In this document: positions 46,201-57,743 of the stretch, piece by piece
How the letters are laid out: each line of letters starts with the position of its first letter
Position numbering within the stretch: the stretch's first letter is position 1
NCBI GenBank assembly: GCA_036365455.1
Contig: JAWQUS010000004.1
Span: forward strand, 6,269,501-6,333,500
Source: Macrosoma leucophasiata
Taxonomy: Eukaryota; Arthropoda; Insecta; Lepidoptera; Hedylidae
Length of the DNA: 64,000 bases
Reading direction: 5' to 3'
Translations under genes and position numbers: made by a program
The notes under the pieces: model-generated
Told to the model about the DNA's origin: nothing
The model's input: the letters and a program-made list of their open reading frames with translations, nothing else
Databases searched by the model: none

Positions 46201-49200
46201 CCGACGAACAGAATGTTAATGATCTTCGAGCCTCAAGAACAGTTAGAAGCCTTAAAAGTTATGGAGTACGTGACGAAACTAATCCACAACACCATTAATT
46301 CATTCCTATCTTATCGACAACATTGCATTTAAAGATGGCATTCTGTGACGCGTCTTCTGAATCAGAACCCGAATCTTTTTGTGAGTTACGTTCTGTTGTT
46401 CTTTAAAATAGAAAGAATCTTTACCGTTTTTATGATAAACATAATATCCATATGATACAAAGTTTGGTTAGTTTAGTTGTGCAAATATCTATTTAATTCA
46501 AAGGCAAGATTCACAGACCACACACTACGACTTTACTTTGACTTGAAGTCGAATTGAAGAGTAAAGATGTCCTTCCCAAAGTAGAGTAAGAGTTCGGATA
46601 CATCTGTGAAACAAAATAACTTCCAGTCCAAGTCAAAGTAAAATCTTAGTGCGGTCTGTGAATCCCACCCAAAGTGATATCAAGTCAGTACTCCGTGACC
46701 TGAAATCACATAGCCTGGGCAGAGAATATGTATTAATACTACGTATAGAATGGATACTTCGACGTCCCGTCCGATTTCCCCGCCTCACCCAATCTCCTCC
46801 CCTCTTGTGGGCGACGTTTGGTATTCTCTACGTGCTTCACACACAGGTGCACGACGTGCACGTGTAGATACACGTGACTGATTTATGTCTGTGTAATAGA
46901 GACCAAATTAAGCGTTTGTTTGGAATTTTGTATGGAATGGAAGAAAGAAATATATCGTATATTCACGAGCCGTGAAGTTCTACTATAAATCCAAAGTACG
47001 CATTAAAACGTAGATTCCTAATTTACATCGCTCCTGACCTCTGTGCTCCATATACACCAAATAGCAGGCGCTCCAATACTATCAAATAGAAGTGACAAAA
47101 TGTACCAACTGGCACGCAACCAAGTGTTGTATTGATGCATACATTAACCCAGTAACAGGGTGGACTGCAGCCGACCCAGATACAACATAATGCCAGCTGT
47201 ATCAATTGCATGTAAACACAACTATTTTTAACGGTATACGACACCTTGTACAGGTCAACGTAAACAAGGATTGATGTCGTGATAACTACTTAGCGTGAAA
47301 AGGATAACGTTAATATAAGCATGTTTTCTGTAGGTAGAGTTCCAGTGTACAGCTCGAGAACGTAGGCACTAACGCACTAACTCCTTCAGGCCGCCAGAAA
47401 AATATGACAATTGATTTTTTATTGTTTTTGGACTATATAGGGTCCATCTGCTGCTTTAAGGATTCACAGTAGAAAACCAAGAAGGTAATGAAATTATACT
47501 ACTGATATTGAGAGGTAAATTGTATGCATTCAAGCATAAATGCAAACACTCACGGTTCGCCAGTTACGTTTGATTCCACGTTTTGGATGGAAGTGGAAAA
47601 GCTACTAATAGATATATTAGGGTACATTAACAAAACTTTAAGGATAGCACTGGGAAACTATCGAAAAGTCGATAAATCCCAATAGCATCTACCTGACACG
47701 CGGATCAGACTACTGAAGCAGATCGTGACGAAACATGGCAAGAGGAAATACTAGCCGTTACAAACGATACATGTGATCAATGAAATGGCATTGCATAAAG
47801 GATACTCCTTATCTACACAGGAAGGGTTGCCAAGGAAGGAATAATGCAACATCTAAGACCTGTTGCAATTGAATGCAGCGGAAACATTGGAACATTCGAC
47901 TTGCCTCGATATCTGATCCATTTGTGAATTAGTAGGTACGCGCACACAGAATAGGTCTGTATATAATCATGTCTAATCAAAAAGATTACGCGTTCGCATT
48001 TGCAAAATACGAAATCCCTTTGTTAATGTAATTTTCCAAATTAAATTATGAAAGCATGTAAAGATTTTCTACTGGTGATTGAGCTCCAGTGACAGAGCTC
48101 GCGGTCGTAGGCTCCACCGCATTACCTAATCTATCTGCGGCCAAATGGTAGTGTTCAGTAGTATCGTGTTCCGGTCAGGTGGTAAGGTACGGTCCTTTCG
48201 TATCCGGCACAGAATGATAACAACTTAGACTTCAGAATCAGAAAATCACTCTTATATTTACTTCTTATCATGAACAAATTATTCTATCGGGGCCGAAAGT
48301 AATTGCTCATATCATAAAATTAATTGCAGGTGTGCTGTTTCTCAATTATCGAACTTGCTTGTCACACTACCGTGCTTGTTAGTTAGATTTGTTCGTAGAC
48401 ATCATTTGGCAAGTCACACAGTCGGATGTGAGCTAATTGTAACGTGGATATAAGTGAAAACTATTACCTTTACTGTCGGGAAATTATCACCTATAGATCA
48501 GACGATTTCAGGTTCTGGTATCAGGATATGAGGTCTATTTAGAAGTAAGAAAGACATTAAATTTTTCATTGCAGTTTCTCCTCCATCTAGTATTATATTC
48601 GTCAACCCAAAATGACGGACAAATACTGTCAAAATAGCAACATTTATGGTTCATAAAATTAGAATAGTTAGAGAAAATGGCGGAGCAGAGGATCAAAATA
48701 GAACCCTAAATGTCAGTAGGTCCATGAACTTGAGTGTAATGCATTTTAGAATAATCTCACCCATTTAGGTTTGGAGTCAATGCACTTGACTCGTTTCGTC
48801 TCAGTCTGAGCATTTAGCCTGTCTTTTACTAGAATAACAAATCTAGAGTTAGACTTAGTTCATTTAGTCGCTGTTAATCGCATTAAAAAGTTAGTTCATG
48901 CAAATACTTAACATGTTTGCTCGTGTTTGTTTTGTTTGTTAGTAAATGCTTTTCTAAATACCACCTTAGTCATTAAGATAACGGGTTAGTGACTTAATTT
49001 CTGTGTTGCTACCATTAACGTAATAGGCTTTTGATAAGGCCACATGAATATGTAGCTTTAACCTCGGCCTTAATATTCCTGAACATATCAAGTGGATGTG
49101 AAAATATTTCTGGACATCTTCGGAAAAGATTTAGGTTTCCTTAAAAGGCGACAACGATAGATCTGCTCAATTCATACTACTGTATTAGATAATACTGAAA

Positions 49201-52200
49201 AATATAATTATTTTGACGGTGATAGTAACAGTTGACCTTAATGTATCATACTAAGCTATTCCAGCACATGTCACATTTTAATACAAGCATGAGTATATTT
49301 CTTTAAATATTAGGTACTTCAATCGATATAATGAATCGAACTCGTTTTCTTTAATATGATAATTATAATAATCAACCGTTTGGTAACATTAAAACGATTA
49401 AAACTAACGAATAAAAAAATAAACTCGATTCAATTACGTTAACAACACTATCTTGATGGGAAATCATGTTTTGAGATACAGATCAATAATCAATATATCT
49501 AATCGAAAACTCGACTAGTGCTCAGCTGAAGCTTTCTCTACAGATTACAGATCTATAATAAACAACACTTTGATTCGATGCGTTCAAAATGTAACAATGT
49601 AATTTCGAAGATGAAGATGTACAAAAACAAGAGGTTGGTTTATTTGAAAGTAATGGGGGCGATTTAGCCATCGAGCCTCAAGTGCTTGCTATAAGCTGCA
49701 ATTTGCGTTCCGGAGGAAGGCAATTTGTGTTCCGCGGTAACCGTCACTCAAAATCAAACGACCTATAACTGCTTCCCAGTGAGGCAGTGAGGGCCATTTG
49801 CGAAATGGAACGATGACTAATAGAAGATGCAGTTGTTGCGAATATGAATTGAAGGTTCTATGATGTACTGAATTCGCTTAGGATTTTGAAGTTTTAGGTA
49901 TAAATAATTAAGAAATATTCCGTGAAACTCATTACTGATTTCGTGCTTGTTAAAAATAAAACATAATGATGATTTTTAAAGACGAGCTGACGATGTTGCT
50001 ATAGCTATACAGTACAAGATGTTTTATAATGTTAAATATTTTTTAATAAGCGTAAAAGGTATTACAGCAGCAAATAATGTTACCAAAAGTTAAAATTACA
50101 TTTCGACTTTTTATAACATAGAAAGTGTGCGTATGTTTGCGATTATCATTATAACGTATCCTTTTAAACGTCTTAGTTTCCTAAAATGTATTATTGAAGA
50201 ATTGTATAAGTAATCCTTAACACCAATATGTAAAGTCAAGTGTAGAATCAAGAAACTGGTATCGAATGCGAGTGAGCATGTTGACTCGACTTTCGAAAAT
50301 AAATATTTTAATGCCATATGGGGAAATGACCAGTTCGTTACAACACATCCTCGATGCAGTGAAAGCAAACAATTTGTATACGTTCCAGCTTAAGTTACGA
50401 CCATCGAGTTATTTGCGAACGTTTCGATGGATAACTATTACACAGTAGATGGGGCGATTTGTATTCGAAAACATGTTTAAATACAGCTTAAGGTGGTCAT
50501 AAAAGTGAATTCTAAGTATTCACATAAACAAATCGTATATTGATTGATATCTGAATTCTACAAACAGTAAAACCAAAAAAAAAACAAATGTCTATGAATG
50601 CTAAGTAGTTATTTGTGGGCGCCAACCAAATCAAGATTGACTGATTAGTGTAATTTTAAAAATATTTGGATTTGACAAAATCAATTAGCTAACGAGACTC
50701 GTGCCCAGCAGTGGGACGTATAATGTCTGATCATAAAACATTGAGAAAAGAATAGAAATTATAAGCAACGTTGTCTAAAGTTATTGTTTGAAATAAAATC
50801 ACCGTGGCTGCTTAACTATGTAATTTTTGTTCTTGATTACCTGCTAACAAATTAATTAAGTGTTAATTTTGTTGCATAATTGAACACATCTCATGCTTAA
50901 GTTCACATAAAATCTATTTTCCCATCATTACACTTTCAGAGCTGCATTAAATTCATTGTTTCGTAGTTTTCACAATGCACATAATGAACGAATTTCTTCA
51001 CTCCACAAAACAGTATCAATTATTAACGTTAGAACCAAAAATTTAATAACGACAAGACTCCTATTGTTCTACATTTACACAGTAGGTACCTGGGTAACGC
51101 GGGAGGTAATTTGGATCCATTATGGTACTGTCAATTCGAATGCGCGGGAGTCGACGAGGCGGCAAGGTCGGAACTGTAGTGCACTTCATGCAAATATGCT
51201 GATAGCCTCTATCACGATGTTATAAGGACGATAGTCTGTGACACTGACGGAATATTAATGATGAAATTCCTTTGTATACACGGCAAAGTGTCGATTGCTC
51301 CGAATGTCGTCGCGGATTAGCAAATAAGTCATCAGACAGAAAACGGTCGCACCGCACACTCAAACGAAATTAGACGTTGTGCACGAAATACAGACAACTG
51401 AATTGCAAGTGCCAGTGACTGCTGCAAATACAGGTAGTCGAACTGTAACGAATGCAAGGTGACCCCGATATAGCAGACTATTGAGTTTCTTCGTAGATCA
51501 CGACAACGAAATAGACTCAAATATTTCTATATTCACACACGTCACGGCGCCATTTAAATATTGATTCAATTCCAACCAATAAACGTACAAACAGCGATAA
51601 GTATCGATAAAGAAGATCTACGTTAGCACAACATTACTGCGCTAAATAACGTTTTAAACTGATTAAAATATTTAACAAGAAAGGTTATCAAGACCAAGGC
51701 GACAGTTTGACCTCAAGCGTCTAATAATGATTAATGTTCGAGTGACTGAAATATAAGTACAACTGCTCAGAACTGGTTCAGTTGTTAGGAGGTTATTATG
51801 TGTTTTAATGATTAACGAAAACAAAATAAACATGTAAAGCACATCGTTTAAAATACCGTTCAGGCAATTGAATTTGCATAATTGTCACTGTTAAATATTT
51901 ATCAATTTAATGCATTTACCAACACCGTCTCTATGAGCGTCAACAGCATACCAAAAAACATCTAACCAAATAAAGACAGGAACTGTAGGCGTGAATGAAA
52001 TTTTTAATTACATAATGAATTGAATCACGTAAGACATGATGCTGAATCAATCGATGTCATAAATCATTAAAATAAAAGTAAATCCAATTAATACCATACT
52101 CCGCTATCACAGATAGTTACATAACTAGTTATAGGAAATTATGGGAACGATTGACGATAAATCTACAATTAGATGTACATGTAACAGTTGTGATAATGAC

Positions 52201-55200
52201 GTTAAAATACTAAAAGAACTTACGCAAGATGGTGAACTAGTTAAGTATTGATATGTTCTTAGGTTTTCGCGAGCTACACTCATTGAAATAAAACTATTTT
52301 TACGGATTTATCTCGCGTATATTAAACTAAAATGATTTTTAAAATCAACCCGACGTTTCGGTCGCTTTTCAGCTTCCGTGGTCCCGGGCAGACTGAGGTG
52401 ACATTTGTCTGACAGAAGTTTGAAAAAATTATATGTAGCTACCTCCATCGATTTCGTAAACGCCTTGCGTAGCGTTCAGGATTAACACAATAATTACTTA
52501 TGGTATCTTGAGGTCTTGCAGACTGCTGCGGCTGGGATTTAATCTTGCTAAGTATGGGATCCCATGATGTTGATAATCGCCATCCATTTTCTCTATTGAA
52601 ATTTGGGTGTTTTTTAATTTCAATAGCCTCGCGTACCATTCGTGGAATGGGTTTGTGTTCTCTAGCGAGTATTTGAATTTTATCAAACCGGATGTAATGG
52701 TCATTTTAGTTTAATATACGCGAGATAAATCCGTAAAAATAGTTTTATTTCAATTAGTTAAGTATTAATTAATTTACAATGATGTGTCTATATTATTTCA
52801 ATAACGACAATCTATTTGACACTATCATTTTTCCAGTTGTTGTATCAGAATGCAGGAGTGCAGTTGCAACATCAGAGCTGGAGATAATGATCGAAACAGT
52901 GGGAAAGAAAAAAGTCAACTGACCTATTTCTGTTTGAGAGTGCTAATTTTGGAACGTTTTCATCTCCTAATCAAGGATCAAGGGGTATCCATCACAGTTT
53001 CATTCGTTTTATTAGTTCCGCACAAAGTTTGGGTTGAATAGATCATCATGTGGATATTTAACCGTTAGGCTTTACAAGTCATTGAAATTATGTAACTTCA
53101 TATAACTCACTCACAAAGGCTTTACAAAAACAAACATGGTGCCACGAATACATTATAATATGTTTGCTAACAAAGACAGGCTACTTAGCACTTTACATTC
53201 CAAATGTAGAATAAAGCTGTTTAAAGTTTCATGAATAACCAAACACAATTTTAGAGTTCATCACGGATTCTCTTGTGAGATGCTTCGAAATAGAAGTTAG
53301 AAAATATTAGAAACTCGGCGTATAATTCGTAAAGAATCGTTTCAGTATAATATAAGAGGGAATACAAATACAACAATTAGCATAGCTGCAAGGGAGAAAA
53401 TGTTAGCATGCTAATATCAACCAGGCGTAGGTTTTAGTGTAGGCGAACAAGCTTACGTTCGCCGGGTCAAGTACAGCATATGTTTGTTTTTTGCCTTTGC
53501 AAAGTTACCTATTTTTTGCAAGAATATAGAATGGATGTTGATGATTGTTATTTAAGTCAAAACAAAAGCAACCTTTAAATCTCAAGTGAATCAAGTTACT
53601 TATACAAAAAGTAGGTATATTATTTAACTATTTGACCATGTGGGCTGTATAATCTGTATATATCTACCCATAAATAGCGTGTTCTCCTTTGGTACCTATA
53701 TAATTAGTTAAACAGTCGAAAAGCCCCAAGGTTGTATTTATTAACATTAAGGTTAAGTAATCATAGCGTGCAATAGATTACTGTTTTTGTGTACTATATC
53801 ATGTTTACCAGATCAATTATAGCCTCAATTAGTCATTGCATAGCATTAAAACCGGATACTTATACAAATATGCGAAGTTATGTATAGCTAACCCAAAAAT
53901 CCTTGTTAGCGGAATGAAGTACCTCCGAGATGATACTCAAATTCCTACTAAAAGTTGGAAGATTTTGAGAGACTGAAATACTTATAGATAATCATATGAA
54001 TGGAATTAACTGTTGGTATTTATTTATTTTATAGAATGTCACAGGTGTCGATATTTGTATTTTTTGTTGTATGAGACTTAAATAAAGCTGATGAAATAAA
54101 AATTAAATAAATAAAATAAAATACGCTTACACTCACAGCCCCACAGTAGGTATAAACCTGTGTCGTGGGTGCCGTTGTACACATACAACACATACACAAA
54201 CACCCAGACCCGAAAGAAATATCTGTAGGCTATACAAATATTTGTCCCGGTGCGGGGATCGAACCCGCGACCCTACGAATCAAACGGTCATCTCACACCG
54301 CTGAACTAACCGGGTCGTCAGATGAAGAAAGATGCGTCAGATGGAGAAATGATGAAGTATAGACATGGTCTAAGGCAGTGATTCCCAAAGTGGTCTATAT
54401 CGACCCCTGGGGGTCTATGACAAAACGAAAGGGGTCGGCGAAAGCGAAAAAAAAGTTTGGGGGTCCATGAAATGAAAATGGGGGTCCACGATAATTGATC
54501 TCAACACATACACTGATAGTACCAATTTACTTACATTATGTCTCTCGTCAGCACGGAGTCCAATTTGAACCCCGGACCTTTGTCAGGCTTGCGCGGGGAC
54601 ATGGGGGGTCCAACACGTAGAGGCCCTTTCGAGAATTTTGATCTACTTTGTAATGGGTTATATTCGGCGGGACCTCTCTCTGACTGCATCAATAGTTAAT
54701 ACAGACACAGACAGACCCCGCAGAATATAATGGGACTATTGTAATGAAAAGTGATTTGCCAAACTTTGGGCTATGTGGGTGAACTGGGGGGACTAGCTGG
54801 CTGGGCCTATACTTACATTATTATTATTATTTTTTTTTTTTTATGTAATCGAGTTGGCAAACAAGCATGCAGTTCACATTGATGTTAAGTGATGACTGCA
54901 GCCTATAGACACCCACACAAAGACCACGATCAAAATGCAGATGCGTTACCACTCCTGAGGCCTAAGGTGTTATGCCTCTGTGCCGGAAATTACAGGGCCG
55001 TACATTACCACCTGACCGGAACACGATAGTGCTGAACACTACCATTTAGCGGCAAGTATATTAGGTAATGCGGTGGTGCCTACGCCCGCGAGCTCCGTCA
55101 CTGGAGCTCTACCACCAATTACTGGTGGTAGAGCTCCAGTAATGTATATACTCATAATAATTATACCAGTGATTCCCAAAGTGGTCCATGGGAGACTCGA

Positions 55201-55488
55201 TGGGGGTCTACGTAGGCGTGAATAAAAATTGGAAATATGGGAATGTGATATAAATGTAGCAAGGACAAGGTCCACAGAAACCAGAAAAAATTGTAAAGGG
55301 TCTATAAGAAAAAATAGTTTGGGAACCTCTGGTCTAAGGGAAGAAATAGTTATTGCTGAAATATTAAAACATGATTTGCACCAGTCATAGAAAAACATTT
55401 TAAATAACATTAACAATCAGTTGCTAAACTTACCAACTTCTTCATTGTTGTTGTCGTTATTGTTGCGTGCTGTGATAATTGAACTCAT
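40058..55488 (-). CDS. klar: KASH-domain LINC-complex protein, klarsicht-like, short isoform (363 aa, seven coding exons)
   Basis: KASH proteins sit in the outer nuclear membrane and bind SUN proteins in the perinuclear space, linking nuclei to the cytoskeleton. Exons in order: 55488-55434, 45323-45145, 44608-44457, 42771-42567, 42272-42111, 41019-40922, 40298-40058. All phases agree (1092 nt). Residues about 20-280 are helical with spectrin-repeat character, including Trp-containing WAEWESAL and AAWDDAH segments. Residues 198-217 hold the acidic CDSLSDSGISDGDSEG. One hydrophobic span (IPIQLCLVALLLAAWLV, 318-334) is followed by about 27 lumenal residues with CC and the end LRYVRGPPPV; the PPP-x end is the SUN-binding signature. 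Nesprin/Msp300 KASH ends, as I recall them, read DYSC...NNFARS, absent here, so klarsicht is favoured over Msp300. Longer isoforms may start outside the window. Confidence 0.8.
40299..40921 (-). other. KASH gene intron 6
   Basis: AT-rich, with a (GAAA)n run at about 40615-40640 and otherwise nothing recognisable. Confidence 0.6.
40922..41019 (-). CDS. klar: KASH gene exon 6
   Basis: The acceptor ATTGTTACAG opens RMEQTENEVRTLQESCRALV and ends EQSIPDLKIDDD plus a split Thr at GTGAGT. Predicted helical and coiled, as upstream of other KASH segments. Confidence 0.88.
41020..42110 (-). other. KASH gene intron 5 with a tRNA-headed SINE
   Basis: AT-rich with a SINE at 41740-42062; nothing else recognised. 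Confidence 0.6.
41740..42062 (+). repeat. tRNA-derived SINE
   Basis: The head contains a box-A-like TTGGCTCGGTGG and a box-B-like GGGTTTGATTTCC spaced as in a tRNA promoter. The body includes AGAGCACGTAAAGCCGTCGG and CCCATCGGACTATGAGAGTG. It is a SINE, not a functional tRNA. Confidence 0.75.
42111..42272 (-). CDS. klar: KASH gene exon 5: acidic SDSGISD segment
   Basis: The acceptor TTTCTACAG opens GSSQCDSLSDSGISDGDSEG, then a basic helix LGALRELARRLQAALAPNSP and ends AHRAIAK at GTAAGG. Exactly 54 codons, phase 0 on both sides, so it can be skipped without a frame change. Confidence 0.9.
42273..42566 (-). other. KASH gene intron 4
   Basis: Short AT-rich intron with nothing recognisable. Confidence 0.6.
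42567..42771 (-). CDS. klar: KASH gene exon 4: spectrin-like helix
   Basis: The acceptor TCTCTTTTCAG is followed by C completing Arg. It reads TSNELLSLEKAVCAWAEWES, ALRELQGALRGDLATLQALR and ends QLAASLVEKKK. The central WAEWES-like Trp is typical of spectrin repeat helices. Confidence 0.9.
42772..44456 (-). other. KASH gene intron 3 with a family C MITE
   Basis: AT-rich; a family C element lies at 44058-44303. Nothing else recognised. Confidence 0.6.
44058..44303. mobile_element. MITE family C, copy 2
   Basis: Ends GGGGTACGACCACCTAACGA and TCGTTAGGCGGTCGCACCCC are inverted, with GACATTGCTATTGTCGTTGT paired to its complement just inside. Confidence 0.85.
44457..44608 (-). CDS. klar: KASH gene exon 3
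   Basis: The acceptor TTGTTGTTACAG opens ERLSRLLECKVSMLKLTVSV, then RRALGEMETDDSGLNADLAA and ends LLAAWDDAHQ with a split Arg; donor GTCAGT. Confidence 0.9.
44609..45144 (-). other. KASH gene intron 2 with a dispersed repeat
   Basis: Contains a repeat with CTGTGCCCGCGACTTCGTCC (about 44655-44935), with an inverted partner (GACAAAGTCGTGGGCGCAGC) and an end AACAAACAGATAGACACTAC. I associate it with lepidopteran genomes; class unknown. Confidence 0.6.
45145..45323 (-). CDS. klar: KASH gene exon 2
   Basis: The acceptor TTGTCAACAG is followed by CG, completing the split Ala from the start exon. It reads VSARWSALRAAAIRRGGARR, LRRELAALRESLDDICEPGD and ends LHRRIEELK at GTATGT. The phase match with the exon at 55434 supports the start exon. 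Confidence 0.9.
45505..45620 (+). repeat. SINE-like family D, 3' end
   Basis: ACATCTGCATTTTATAACAT, GGCTGCAGTATTCACTTACG, CTATGTGAATTTTCTGCTTG and a terminal A run. Confidence 0.65.
45983..46133. mobile_element. MITE family B, copy 2
   Basis: TAAGCCTGAGTTGCAGCACG at one end and GTGGTGCAACCCAGGCTTA at the other, with a long self-complementary middle. Confidence 0.85.
46505..46668. mobile_element. MITE family A, copy 2 (diverged)
   Basis: AAGATTCACAGACCACACAC and TTAGTGCGGTCTGTGAATCC are inverted ends; the interior is longer than in copy 1. Confidence 0.75.
48075..48235 (+). repeat. SINE-like family D, 5' half
   Basis: TGATTGAGCTCCAGTGACAG, GAGCTCGCGGTCGTAGGCTC, AAATGGTAGTGTTCAGTAGT and GTTCCGGTCAGGTGGTAAGG. 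Confidence 0.75.
52282..52754 (-). mobile_element. Penelope-like element remnant with inverted 53-bp ends
   Basis: The arms 52282-52334 and 52702-52754 (containing TTTTTACGGATTTATCTCGC) are inverted copies. Between them, on the - strand, lies the C-terminal end of a Penelope-type polyprotein. CGACGTTTCGGTCGCTTTTC lies beside the left arm. Confidence 0.75.
52439..52660 (-). pseudogene. Penelope-like polyprotein, C-terminal fragment
   Basis: The frame reads IPRMVREAIEIKKHPNFNRE, NGWRLSTSWDPILSKI and ends YARRLRNRWR-stop. EAIEI-K-PNFNRE-G-RLS-W is the pattern that ends Penelope proteins after the GIY-YIG region. Polymerase and most of the endonuclease are absent. Confidence 0.75.
54120..54316 (-). 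repeat. tRNA-headed SINE
   Basis: On the - strand the head reads GACCCGGTTAGTTCAGCGGT (box A) and GGGTTCGATCCCCGCACCGG (box B with T-arm), then a body with ACAAATATTTGTATAGCC, and ends in an A/T-rich AAATAA run. The body recurs at 31275-31410. Confidence 0.85.
54376..55331. mobile_element. hAT-type element with exact 8-bp target duplication
   Basis: Starts CAGTGATTCCCAAAGTGGTC and ends TTTGGGAACCTCTG, flanked by GTCTAAGG on both sides (54368-54375 and 55332-55339). It contains a repeat fragment also seen near 19915 and a full SINE-like family D copy. No transposase is recognisable. Confidence 0.85.
54832..55128 (-). repeat. SINE-like family D, full length, nested in the hAT-type element
   Basis: Begins with a run of T, then TATGTAATCGAGTTGGCAAA, GACTGCAGCCTATAGACACC, GACCGGAACACGATAGTGCT and ends CGTCACTGGAGCTCTACCAC. 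The last bases are followed by an inverted copy (TGGTGGTAGAGCTCCAGT). Confidence 0.88.
55434..55488 (-). CDS. klar: KASH gene start exon (short isoform)
   Basis: ATG at 55488-55486 opens MSSIITARNNNDNNNEEV and a split Ala at GTAAGT. It is the only upstream exon found whose phase (1) fits the exon at 45323. The residues are low-complexity and do not identify the family, so the start rests on splice phase and the good donor. The region just upstream is AT-rich and would be 5' UTR and promoter. Confidence 0.65.
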
Positions 55489-55844
55489 GTTTATCACTGT
55501 ATCACTTTCGTCAATAAGTATTCACATCACTTTGTAATATTCAAATAGATTTCAGACATATCACATTTTTAATCCCTTCAAAGAAATTTCTATTTAAATT
55601 ACATTTCTATGTATCATTGCCATCGTAATGTGACGAGGCCTTATTTTGTCGAACTGAATGTTAATATTTAAGTAAGGTTGCTGGGAGTAATTAATTTTAA
55701 GTGCAGTTTCAATTTGGTAAAGAATGAATAATTTCGATTTATTTTAACGGAATTTACCAACAGATACGTCTAAGATTTTTTTGCCAAAAGCAAAATGGTC
55801 ACCCATCAAAACCCGTCGTGCCGTAGTCATGTATATTAAACACA

Positions 55845-56035
55845 TAACCGTAAGATGGTAATGTATATACCCATAATAACTATCACACAGACATAACAGC
55901 TTAGGTCTCAAAGGGTGGCAACGCGTTTTAACCTATGGTTTTTTTTAGTCTTCAATCATAATTAGATGTCTTTAGGCTGCAATCATAATCCATATGAGCT
56001 GTAACTTGTTTGCCACGTTCGTTATATAAAAAATC
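55845..56035 (+). repeat. SINE-like family D, partial
   Basis: GATGGTAATGTATATACCCA, ACTATCACACAGACATAACA, TTAGGTCTCAAAGGGTGGCA and CTTGTTTGCCACGTTCGTTA. Confidence 0.7.
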
Positions 56036-57498
56036 ACAAAAATGTACCCTACACATCAGTATAATAGTAGCTATATGGACAGTAGCATCACAATAATAAT
56101 AATGTAAAATGGTAGATGGTATATGAGTAAAAGGTAACGTTGAAATAATAGGCGTTACCTAACATTGGATGCGCATGAGTGTTACGTCACAACAAATTTC
56201 ACTTTTTTCGGCACGTAAATGCCTAATTAATTTGAGCTTATCTTAATATTCGTATTGTTCTCATTTATTTATTTGTTTCGGTATCATTAGGTGCGATTAT
56301 TACGCGAATGTAGATTGTTTTAATGTTCACATGAAATTGTACATTATTTTAACGCTGTGAATTCATTATTAACTGATGAAAGTAAGGAGTGAAACACGTA
56401 GAACATGTATCTATAGATAAGACAATTTTGAATAATATGAATGCTTCAGAAACAATTTCCAAGATCTCGAGATTTTGGAGGTGTTTGAACAGCTCTGTAA
56501 GCGTTATTTGATCTCGTTACATTTTGTTTTACACAAATAATGAATATTTTATAGCGCCCATCTCTATTCTTAAAGAACATAGTCTCAAAATTGTGATTTT
56601 ATTTCTGATTCGACAGTTTTTATGTTAATCAAGAGTCATCTATCACGCTTCATCTTTTAGTCTTCCCCGGTTTTAATTTTCTCTCATCTCCAATTTCGAT
56701 AACACAAGACGACATAATTATAGAATTAAAAAAAATTACAAACGTTTGTCCGCTTAATTTAACATTCTAACTAATTAGTTCTTTAGATCGTCTATATCCG
56801 CACTTCCTTGGAAAGTTTATTTTAAAGTTAGATTGCATAACACAACATCGTAGCTTGTCAAATTAGTTTGACCGATATTCAAATATCGCAATATCAACCT
56901 AGTTTTCTTTTTCTATGTCCGAAGTAATTAATTACTTTTCGATCGACAATTTAGCTTATCTGCGAATAAATACGCTTAGTTGAGCAACGATTAGTAAACA
57001 AAAATTTAAGTCAATAAACTTTACAATTTATGCAAATGCATCAGTTTTAAATGTCTAAACAACTATTGCAACATCTGAATCACTTTTTGTAGTTTCGAAT
57101 CCAGTCGCTCTAAGTTTTTCTAGATTTCTAAAAAGAAAATACCTTGCAGTTGCGAGAAGTGAATTTAAAAGAAACATCTCGGTTAACGGTGTTCGAGATG
57201 AACTAGAATAGCCGGTATGAACCGTTACAGTCTGACAAACTCAATTAATGGACGAATTAATCGCAGCCATTCAACAATAGATCGATATTGATAATGTTGT
57301 ACGAGACAATAGTAATGGCATTATGTTGAAATTCGCTTTGAATTCAACTGTATTGTGATTGAAAATTATTTATGTTTTGAAAGATTATAACGTTGAATAC
57401 TGACATGTCACCTAATTTTAAGGGGCATTTAGGGCACCTTGAAAGGCCAGAAGCAATGAGATAGAGCCTGTTCTAATACTTATTGATGTTGCAGAACC

Positions 57499-57743
57499 CG
57501 GGGTGCGACCGCCTATCGACATTGCTATTGTCGTTGTCATTGCTGTCAATTTTTCATGTCGATTTGTAGCTCCTTTAAAAGCAGTAGTGATATTCTGATC
57601 GTTTTTCATGCTTTCGTAGGTGAGAAACAAGCGATAATGGTAGGTTATTTCGATTATGGTTATTTAGTTAAAGCAAGTATCGACATAAAAATTTGACAGC
57701 AATGACAACGACAAAAGCAATGTCGTTAGGCGGTCGCACCCCG
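57499..57743. mobile_element. MITE family C, copy 3 (core inverted relative to copies 1 and 2)
   Basis: Ends CGGGGTGCGACCGCCTATCG and GTTAGGCGGTCGCACCCCGG. The core reads GGTGAGAAACAAGCGATAAT, the reverse of the other copies. Confidence 0.85.

Larger units (their letters stand above)
45324..55433 (-). other. KASH gene intron 1: 10.1 kb
   Basis: Holds SINE-like copies (45505-45620, 48075-48235), MITE family B (45983-46133) and A (46505-46668), a Penelope-like remnant (52282-52754), a tRNA-headed SINE (54120-54316) and a hAT-type element (54376-55331). The unique stretches at 46.7-48.0, 48.3-52.2 and 52.8-54.1 kb show no exon I can support. Confidence 0.6.

Noticed and set aside
54245..54316. 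Possible functional tRNA gene on the - strand
   Set aside because: It has box A and box B and a T-arm, but it is fused to a SINE body with an A/T-rich end, and the body recurs at 31275-31410. It is a SINE head.
40058..55488. Assignment of the KASH gene to Msp300 (nesprin-1)
   Set aside because: The lumenal peptide has CCDALN...LTPQLRYVRGPPPV rather than the DYSC...NNFARS pattern I associate with nesprin-type KASH ends. The call remains open to alignment.
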